A DNA stretch of 64,000 nt, taken from NCBI GenBank assembly GCA_036489765.1, contig DASXFE010000078.1, positions 71,057 to 135,056 on the forward strand, written 5' to 3'. Below the pieces are notes generated by a model. It searched no databases, had not been told where the DNA came from, and saw nothing but the letters and a program-made list of their open reading frames with translations. The DNA comes from DATARH01 sp036489765 (GTDB lineage Bacteria; Pseudomonadota; Alphaproteobacteria; ATCC43930; CGMCC-115725). The position numbers and the translations under genes were made by a program. Below, one piece after another: positions 58,477 through 64,000 of this stretch. The stretch's first letter is position 1, and the number at the start of each line of letters is the position of its first letter.

Positions 58477-58866
58477 GTGCCACGCCTCCTCCTCGACGGC
58501 CACGTCCTCGTCTGGTGGCTCGCCGGTGACGAGTCGCTGGCGCTCCCGGCCCGTGCGGCGATCGGCGATGCGGCGAACGAGGTTTTCGTCAGCGCCGTCT
58601 CGGCCTGGCAAATCGCCACCAAGCACCGGATCGGCCAGATGCCGCAGGCCGGGTTCCTGACCGGCGAGGCAGCCGCGATCATCGCCGAGCAAGGCTTTAC
58701 CGAACTGCCGTTGACGATCCGCCATGCCCAGGTCGCGGGGAGCCTGCCCGCGCTCGACCCCGACCCGTTCATCCGCGCCCTCGTCGCCCAGGCGATCGTC
58801 GAGGAACTGGTCATCGTGTCGGACCTGACGGCGTTCGACACCTACGGCGTGACCCGCTTGTGGTGA
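58477..58866 (+). CDS. PIN-domain toxin with altered active site
   Basis: A 129-residue PIN-domain (VapC-like) protein beginning at a GTG. Asp7 (LLLDGH) is conserved, but the second acidic residue is replaced by Gln45 (SAWQIATK, where WEI is usual), and the DPFDR motif reads DPFIR with Ile99 in place of Asp. VSDLTAF (Asp116) keeps the last position. PIN toxins cleave RNA with three or four acidic residues, so two substitutions suggest weak or no nuclease activity. It is paired with the antitoxin in the normal arrangement. Confidence 0.85.
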   Translation: MPRLLLDGHVLVWWLAGDESLALPARAAIGDAANEVFVSAVSAWQIATKHRIGQMPQAGFLTGEAAAIIAEQGFTELPLTIRHAQVAGSLPALDPDPFIRALVAQAIVEELVIVSDLTAFDTYGVTRLW

Positions 58867-58885
58867 CCGCTGCTGAAATGACCGA

Positions 58886-60259
58886 TCAGCCGTACCGGCC
58901 GGCGATATAGGCATAGAGCGCGCGCAGGGTCTGCGCCTCGGCGCCTTCGGGCCGGCCCGGCTTGCCGCGGCCGTTCCACGCCATCACGTCGAAATGCGCC
59001 CAGGGCAGGCCGGAGATGAACTCCTGCAGATAGAGCGCCGCGGTGATCGCGCCGCCATGCGGGCCTTCCGACACGTTGTTGATGTCGGCGACCTTGCTGT
59101 CGAGGTTGCTGCGATATCCGCGCCACAGCGGCATCCGCCACAGCGGATCGTCTTCGGCCGTGCCGGCTTCGAGCAGCCCGGCCGCGAGCGCGTCGTCGTT
59201 GCAGAACAGCGCCGGCAATTCCGGCCCGAGCGCGACCCGCGCCGCGCCGGTCAATGTCGCGATGTCGACGATCATCGCCGGGTTCTCGCTCGCCGCCTCA
59301 GCCAGCGCATCGCAGAGGATCAGCCGCCCCTCGGCGTCGGTGTTGCCGATCTCGACGGTGATCCCCTTGCGCGTTTTGATGATGTCGCGCGGGCGGAAGG
59401 CGTTGCCCGATACCGCGTTCTCGACGCACGGCATCAACACGCGCAGCCGTACCTTGAGCCCCGCCGCCATGATCGCCTGGCCGAGCGACAGCACGATCGC
59501 CGCGCCCGCCATGTCCTTTTTCATGTTGAGCATGCCCGAGGCCGCCTTCAGGTCGAGCCCGCCCGAATCGAAGCACACGCCCTTGCCGACGAGGGTCACC
59601 TTCGGCGCCTCCGGGTCGCCCCAGGTGATGTCGACGAGGCGCGGCGCTCGGTCGCTGGCGCGGCCGACGGCGTGGATCGTCGGGTAATTCTCGGCGAGCA
59701 GCTTGTCGCCGACGAGCACGTGATGCTTGGCCCCGGCCGCCTTGGCGACCTCGACCGCGGCGCCGGCCAGTTCCTCGGGACCCATGTCGGAGGCCGGGGT
59801 CGTGACCAGATCGCGGGCAAGGAATACCGCGGCGGCAAGCCGGTCGACGAGACCTCGATCGGCGCCCTCGGGCCACACCAGCCGCGCCGCGCTCGGCTTT
59901 TTCTCGCGATAGCGGGTGAACGCGTAGGTGCCGAGCGCCCAGCCGAGCGCGATCCGGCTCGCGTCGGCCCCGTCCGGCACCGTGTCGAGCCGGTAGGTCC
60001 CTTCCGGCAAGGTTTCGGAGAGGCCGGCGAGCGTCCACATCGCCGCCTCGCCGCCGCCGGCGCCGACCAGCACGCGGGCGAGGCCGCCGTCCTTCCCCGG
60101 CACCAGCGCGCTCTTGCCGGGCTCGGCGGTAAAGCCGATCCGCCCGATCCAGTCGCGCTCGAAGGCAGGCGCCTGCCCGCGCCACGCCGGCAACTCGTCC
60201 TTGGTCAAGGAGACCAGCGGCACCGCGCCGCCGGCGTCATCCGTGAGTGAGAACCGCAT
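58886..60259 (-). CDS. pepA: Leucyl aminopeptidase (M17)
   Basis: A 457-residue M17 aminopeptidase. GKGVCFDSGGLDLK near residue 225, MKKDMAGAAIVL near 245 and the signature NTDAEGRL near residue 305 carry the two-metal ligands and active-site Lys and Arg. It is somewhat short at the N-terminus, as expected for alpha-proteobacterial forms. It removes N-terminal residues from peptides in the cytoplasm. It is divergent from the glutathione S-transferase gene (61 bases) and ends 20 bases from the PIN gene. Confidence 0.94.
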   Translation of the reverse strand: MRFSLTDDAGGAVPLVSLTKDELPAWRGQAPAFERDWIGRIGFTAEPGKSALVPGKDGGLARVLVGAGGGEAAMWTLAGLSETLPEGTYRLDTVPDGADASRIALGWALGTYAFTRYREKKPSAARLVWPEGADRGLVDRLAAAVFLARDLVTTPASDMGPEELAGAAVEVAKAAGAKHHVLVGDKLLAENYPTIHAVGRASDRAPRLVDITWGDPEAPKVTLVGKGVCFDSGGLDLKAASGMLNMKKDMAGAAIVLSLGQAIMAAGLKVRLRVLMPCVENAVSGNAFRPRDIIKTRKGITVEIGNTDAEGRLILCDALAEAASENPAMIVDIATLTGAARVALGPELPALFCNDDALAAGLLEAGTAEDDPLWRMPLWRGYRSNLDSKVADINNVSEGPHGGAITAALYLQEFISGLPWAHFDVMAWNGRGKPGRPEGAEAQTLRALYAYIAGRYG

Positions 60260-60320
60260 CGCTTTTCCTCGCGCCCGATCGCCTTCACATTACAGGCTCA
60301 TCGGCGAGGGGCGAAGGCAT

Positions 60321-60974
60321 ATGACCGATCTGACGTTGACCATCGGCAACAAGAACTATTCCTCATGGTCGCTGCGCCCGTGGCTGGCGGCCAAGGCCGG
60401 CGGCATCGCCTTCGACGAGGTGCTGATCCCGCTCTACGTGCCCGGCAGCAGGGAAGAGATCCTGTCGCATTCCGCCGCCGGCAAGGTGCCGGTACTGCAC
60501 CACGGCCCGGTGACCGTGTGGGAAAGCCTCGCCGTCTGCGAATACCTCGCCGAAACTTTTCCAAACGCCGGCCTCTGGCCCGACGACAAGGCCGCGAGAG
60601 CCGCGGCGCGTGCCGTCGCGACCGAAATGCACAACGGCTTTCTCTCCCTGCGCCGCCACCTTCCGATGAACATCCGCCGAGTGCCGTCGGTGCGCGAAAT
60701 CCCGTCCGAGGTCCAAGCCGACATCGACCGCGTCACCACGATCTGGCGCGACTGCCGTACCCGTTACGGCAAGGGCGGCGATTGCCTCTTCGGCCATTTC
60801 ACGATCGCCGACGCCATGTACGCCCCCGTCGTCAGCCGCTTCCGCAGCTATTGCGTGCCGCTGGGGCCGCTCGAGGATGCGTATTGCGCGGCGATCATGG
60901 CGCTGCCGGCGATGCGGGAGTGGGTGGCATCGGCCAAAACCGAGCCCTGGATGGTCGATAATTTCGAGGTGTGA
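60321..60974 (+). CDS. Glutathione S-transferase
   Basis: A 217-residue GST. The thioredoxin-like N-domain (TLTIGNKNYSSWSLRPWLAAKAGG) has the SxW-SLRPW motif of bacterial GSTs, with Ser12-15 as possible catalytic residues, and KVPVLHHGPVTVWESLAVCEYLAE near residue 55 binds glutathione. The C-domain is helical (FGHFTIADAMYAPVVSRF). The ATG 60321 follows GAGGGGCGAAGG. It may detoxify electrophiles or have isomerase activity. Substrate unknown. Confidence 0.9.
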   Translation: MTDLTLTIGNKNYSSWSLRPWLAAKAGGIAFDEVLIPLYVPGSREEILSHSAAGKVPVLHHGPVTVWESLAVCEYLAETFPNAGLWPDDKAARAAARAVATEMHNGFLSLRRHLPMNIRRVPSVREIPSEVQADIDRVTTIWRDCRTRYGKGGDCLFGHFTIADAMYAPVVSRFRSYCVPLGPLEDAYCAAIMALPAMREWVASAKTEPWMVDNFEV

Positions 60975-60996
60975 ACCGCCCGGCGAGCTTGGCGGC

Positions 60997-61731
60997 TCAG
61001 CCGGTCAATTCGTCCAATGTTCGCCCCAACAGCGCCAGATCCTCGTCGCGCGACAGCCGGTGGTCGCCGTCCTTGACCAGAGCCACCCGCACATCGTCGC
61101 CGCCGATATGCTCGGCGATCGCAAGGCTGCGCTGCCACGGCACCGAGGCGTCGCGCATCCCGTGCAATAGCCGCACCGGCCGGGCGATCGGGAGCGGCGA
61201 GCGCAGCACCAGGTTCGCCCGGCCGTCTTCGATGAGCGCGCGGGTGAAGGTATAGCCGGCGGGGTCGTATTCCGAGGGCAGCGTGACCCGTCCCACTCGC
61301 ATCAGCTCCCGTTGCCGTATCTCATCGAGCCGAGGCCACAGCGAATCCTCGGTGAAATCGGGAGCTGCGGCGATGCCGACGAGGGCGTGGACGCGGTCGG
61401 GCCGGGCGCGGGCGGCGAGCAGCATGATCCACCCACCCATGCTCGACCCGACGAGGATCTGCGGTCCGGTGGTCAGCGAATCGATGACGGCGATCGCGTC
61501 GTCGGCCCACCGCCCGATCGTCCCGTCGAGGAAACCGCCGCTCGACACGCCATGCCCGAAATAGTCGAAACGCACATAGGCGCGCCCGCGTTGACGACAA
61601 TAATCGTCGAGAAACAATGCTTTGGTTCCCGTCATGTCGGATCGGAAACCGGAGAGGAAGACGATCCCCGGCGCGGCGCCCTCGGCGGCTTGGTAGGCGA
61701 TTGTCGCTCCATCCGGGCGTGGTAAAATCAT
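60997..61731 (-). CDS. Alpha/beta hydrolase (ABHD10-like)
   Basis: A 244-residue alpha/beta hydrolase: IVFLSGFRSDMTGTKA near residue 23, RFDYFGHGVSSG near 54, nucleophile elbow GSSMGGWI near residue 95 and LLHGMRDASVPW near 188 with Asp, then GDHRLSR with the catalytic His. The pattern resembles ABHD10-type acyl-protein thioesterases. It converges on the GST gene with 22 bases between, and is divergent from the glycosyltransferase at 61773. Confidence 0.87.
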   Translation of the reverse strand: MILPRPDGATIAYQAAEGAAPGIVFLSGFRSDMTGTKALFLDDYCRQRGRAYVRFDYFGHGVSSGGFLDGTIGRWADDAIAVIDSLTTGPQILVGSSMGGWIMLLAARARPDRVHALVGIAAAPDFTEDSLWPRLDEIRQRELMRVGRVTLPSEYDPAGYTFTRALIEDGRANLVLRSPLPIARPVRLLHGMRDASVPWQRSLAIAEHIGGDDVRVALVKDGDHRLSRDEDLALLGRTLDELTG

Positions 61732-61772
61732 GGGGTTGAGGGAACAGGCATCGGAGGTCCGGCGGCGGCGTA

Positions 61773-62993
61773 ATGGCGAACGACACTATCATCCCGGCCC
61801 ATCCGGCAGAAGGCCGGCCGCCCTGCGTGCTGCAGGTGATCCCGGCGCTTGTTTCGGGCGGGGTCGAACGCGGCACGGTCGATCTGGCCCGCGCCCTCGT
61901 CGAATCCGGCTGGACCGCGGTCGTCGCGTCGGCCGGCGGACCGATGGAGCGCGAGCTCGCCCGCACCGGTGCGACCCATGTGACCCTCCCGCTGGCGACC
62001 AAGAGCCCGTTTGGCATCCGCCGCAATGCCCGCGCCCTCGCCGAGGTGGTCCGCCAGCACCGGGTCGACATCGTCCATGCCCGCAGCCGCGCCCCGGCCT
62101 GGAGCGCCTGGATGGCCGCGAACGCGGCGCGCCGGCGCTTCGTCACGACCTTCCACAACGCCTACGGCTTGGGGCTGCCGCTCAAGCATCGCTACAACTC
62201 GGTGATGGCGCGCGGCGAGCGGGTCATCGCGATCTCGGATTACGTCGCCGAGCACGTCGCCAGAAACTATGGGGTCGGACCGAACCGGCTGCGCACGATC
62301 GCGCGCGGGGTCGACCTCAAGGTGTTCAACCCCGACCGGGTCGGCGGTGACCGTGTCGTCGCGCTTGCCAATCAGTGGCGCGTGCCGGAGGGCCATCTCG
62401 TCGTGATGCTGCCGGGGCGGCTGACGCGGTGGAAGGGCGGGCTCGACTTCATCGAGGCGATCGCCAATCTCGGCCGCCGCGATATCTGCTGCGTGCTGGT
62501 CGGCGCCGAGCAGCGCAAGGGGTTCCGCACGGAGCTGGAGCAGACGATCGAGCGGCGCGGCGTCATGGGCCTTTTCCGCATCGTTGACGATTGCCGTGAC
62601 ATGCCGGCGGCTTATGTCCTCGCCGATGTCGTCGTCTCGGCCTCGACCGATCCCGAAGGGTTCGGCCGCATTCTCGTCGAGGCGCAGGCGATGGGCCGTC
62701 CGGTCGTCGCCACCGATCATGGCGGCGCCCGCGAGACGATCGTCGCCGGCTCGACCGGCTGGCTCGTCTCGCCGCGCGACCCCGGCGCGCTCGCCGCGGC
62801 GATCGGCGAGGCGCTCGGCCTCACCGGCGAAGAGCGCAACGTGATCGGGCAGCGCGCCATCGCTCACGTCGCCGCCAATTTCACCCGCGAGATGATGTGC
62901 GCCCGGACGATCGACGTGTACGAGGAGCTGCTCTTCCCGGTCGTCGAAAAAGTCCCGGTTTGGCGCGGAGAGCCGCTGGCGATCTCGGCTTGA
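61773..62993 (+). CDS. Family 4 glycosyltransferase
   Basis: A 406-residue retaining GT-B enzyme. VLQVIPALVSGGVERGTVDLARAL near residue 11 is the N-terminal glycine loop; the C-domain reads VVMLPGRLTRWKGGLDFIEAI, STDPEGFGRILVEAQAMGRPVVATDHGGARETI with the conserved E-x7-E, then LVSPRDPGAL. It is divergent from the hydrolase gene (41 bases) and precedes a GT9 gene. It is likely part of lipopolysaccharide core or capsule assembly. Confidence 0.92.
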   Translation: MANDTIIPAHPAEGRPPCVLQVIPALVSGGVERGTVDLARALVESGWTAVVASAGGPMERELARTGATHVTLPLATKSPFGIRRNARALAEVVRQHRVDIVHARSRAPAWSAWMAANAARRRFVTTFHNAYGLGLPLKHRYNSVMARGERVIAISDYVAEHVARNYGVGPNRLRTIARGVDLKVFNPDRVGGDRVVALANQWRVPEGHLVVMLPGRLTRWKGGLDFIEAIANLGRRDICCVLVGAEQRKGFRTELEQTIERRGVMGLFRIVDDCRDMPAAYVLADVVVSASTDPEGFGRILVEAQAMGRPVVATDHGGARETIVAGSTGWLVSPRDPGALAAAIGEALGLTGEERNVIGQRAIAHVAANFTREMMCARTIDVYEELLFPVVEKVPVWRGEPLAISA

Positions 62994-63002
62994 TCCGGTT
63001 AA

Positions 63003-63061
63003 GAGCGCGGGCGTCCCGCCCGTTTGTTTTTTTCGAGGATGCGGGCGAGACGCCCGCGCTC
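63003..63061. repeat. Inverted repeat GAGCGCGGGCGTCYCGCCCG
   Basis: GAGCGCGGGCGTCCCGCCCG at 63003-63022 pairs with CGGGCGAGACGCCCGCGCTC at 63042-63061 (one mismatch), with a 19-base T-rich loop. It is a known type of dispersed intergenic element and occupies the whole gap between the GT4 and GT9 genes; it may attenuate transcription between them. Confidence 0.8.
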
Positions 63062-63073
63062 CTGTGAACCCGG

Positions 63074-64000
63074 ATGCAGCGAATCCTCGTCATCAAGCTG
63101 AGCGCGCTCGGCGATTTTGTGCAGATGATGGGCGCGGCAGCTTCCGTGCGGGCTTTTCACCGCGGGGCCCGGATCACGCTGCTGACGACGGCGCCCTATG
63201 CCGATCTCGCGCGGCAGGCGCCGTATTTCGATGAGGTTTGGGTGGACGAGCGGCCGGGTTGGGCCGATCCCCTGGGCATCTGGCGGCTGCGGCGGCGGCT
63301 GCGCGAGGGGCGGTTCGACCGGGTCTACGATTTTCAGACGCGGTTGCGGTCGAGCCTCTATTTCCGGCTGATGCGCGACGGCGGTCGGCCGGAATGGTCG
63401 GGCATCGCCGCCGGGGCGTCGCATCCGCATGCCAATCCCCTCCGCAACTTCATGCACACCCTCGACCGCCAGGACGATCAGCTTCAGATCGCCGGGATCC
63501 CCGGCCCGTCGCCGCTGCCCGACCTATCCTGGGCCGCCGCTGATATCGGCGGCTTCGCCTTGCCGCCCGACACCGTGCTGCTGATCCCCGGTGGCGCGGC
63601 GCACCGGCCGGACAAGCGTTGGCCGGTCGGGAACTACGCGGCGCTGGCCGCTCGCATCGCCGCTGCCGGGCTCGTGCCGGTCGTGATCGGCGGCGCGGAC
63701 GAGCGCGAGCTCGGGCGAGCCATCGCGGCTTCGGCGCCCGCGGCGCGCGACCTCACGGGGCAGACCGGGTTCGGCGATATCGTCGCGCTCGGCGCCCGGG
63801 CGCGGCGGGTGATCGGCAACGATACCGGGCCGTTGCATCTCGCGGTGGTCGGCGGCGCGCCGGCGACCGTGCTCTATTCGAAGGCGTCCGACCCGTCGCT
63901 GACCGCCCCGCGCGGACCGGATGTCGTGATCCTGCGCCGCGACGACCTTGCCGACCTTTCGGTCGATGAAGTCGCCGCGACCTTCACCCTCCCGGCTTGA
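63074..64000 (+). CDS. Family 9 glycosyltransferase (heptosyltransferase-like)
   Basis: A 308-residue GT9 enzyme whose stop codon is the last codon of the window, so it is complete. ILVIKLSALGDFVQMMGAAASVRAFH near residue 3 is the GT9 N-terminus, LIPGGAAHRPDKRWPVGNYAAL near residue 170 is the donor-binding motif, and VIGNDTGPLHLAVVGGAPATVL near 248 is the C-domain signature. The family adds heptose to the lipopolysaccharide core. It follows the GT4 gene on the same strand across an inverted repeat. Confidence 0.9.
   Translation: MQRILVIKLSALGDFVQMMGAAASVRAFHRGARITLLTTAPYADLARQAPYFDEVWVDERPGWADPLGIWRLRRRLREGRFDRVYDFQTRLRSSLYFRLMRDGGRPEWSGIAAGASHPHANPLRNFMHTLDRQDDQLQIAGIPGPSPLPDLSWAAADIGGFALPPDTVLLIPGGAAHRPDKRWPVGNYAALAARIAAAGLVPVVIGGADERELGRAIAASAPAARDLTGQTGFGDIVALGARARRVIGNDTGPLHLAVVGGAPATVLYSKASDPSLTAPRGPDVVILRRDDLADLSVDEVAATFTLPA

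Overview
This is a high-GC (roughly two-thirds G+C), gene-dense bacterial chromosome segment with short intergenic gaps, many ATGA/GTGA start-stop overlaps and frequent GTG starts. The gene content is an alphaproteobacterial mix: a YcaO/TfuA pair, a non-canonical che operon, Ltp2/DUF35 and CaiB acyl-CoA genes, and dispersed palindromic intergenic repeats. It suggests an environmental, probably Rhodospirillales- or Hyphomicrobiales-like, alphaproteobacterium. Species cannot be told from the sequence alone.

Layout. 1-7.6 kb: a surface-glycan block with a polysaccharide deacetylase (cut by the window edge), four glycosyltransferases (one fused to a methyltransferase), a DegT aminotransferase, a NeuD/PglD-type acetyltransferase and DoxX. 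7.6-14.2 kb: hydrolase, TSUP exporter, SDR, then a co-directional catabolic set (VOC, Baeyer-Villiger monooxygenase, isochorismatase-fold protein, ACMSD-type amidohydrolase). 14.2-16.0 kb: NHL-repeat protein, gene debris and a small secreted protein. 16.0-21.1 kb: acyl-CoA genes (Cys-less thiolase-fold protein with DUF35 partner, broken SDR, double CaiB). 21.1-23.4 kb: a frameshifted O-heptosyltransferase, a frameshifted sulfotransferase and tRNA-Ser(CGA). 24.5-35.1 kb: a compact chemosensory operon (MCP, CheR, triple-CheW protein, CheB, receiver, CheA, CheW-like protein, GAF-PAS-cyclase). 35.1-40.5 kb, opposite strand: a complete pseudaminic acid pathway with pseG and pseH fused. 40.6-43.2 kb: a methyltransferase and a large probable glycosyltransferase. 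43.3-45.6 kb: a candidate RiPP locus (exported precursor-like protein, YcaO, TfuA). 45.6-49.7 kb: secreted HExxH protein, copper amine oxidase, a 60-residue membrane protein and a TSUP exporter. 50-53.8 kb: CadC/TPR-type regulator, GltD-like oxidoreductase, ICMT-like methyltransferase. 53.8-58 kb: LigB-type dioxygenase and associated hydrolases. 58-61.7 kb: Phd/PIN toxin-antitoxin pair, leucyl aminopeptidase, GST, hydrolase. 61.8-64 kb: GT4 and GT9 glycosyltransferases.

How the genes may work together. The pse operon makes CMP-pseudaminic acid for a surface glycan; the large GT-like protein beside it is a candidate user. The che operon is self-contained and ends in a predicted adenylate cyclase, which suggests second-messenger output rather than, or in addition to, flagellar steering. 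The most system-like novelty is the precursor-YcaO-TfuA module: the precursor-like protein has an export signal and a single cysteine in a Gly-rich GGCGYHW motif. Several proteins lack the usual catalytic residues of their fold (thiolase Cys, hydrolase Ser, isochorismatase Cys, two PIN acidic residues), and several genes are broken remnants, so parts of the segment are decaying or rearranged.
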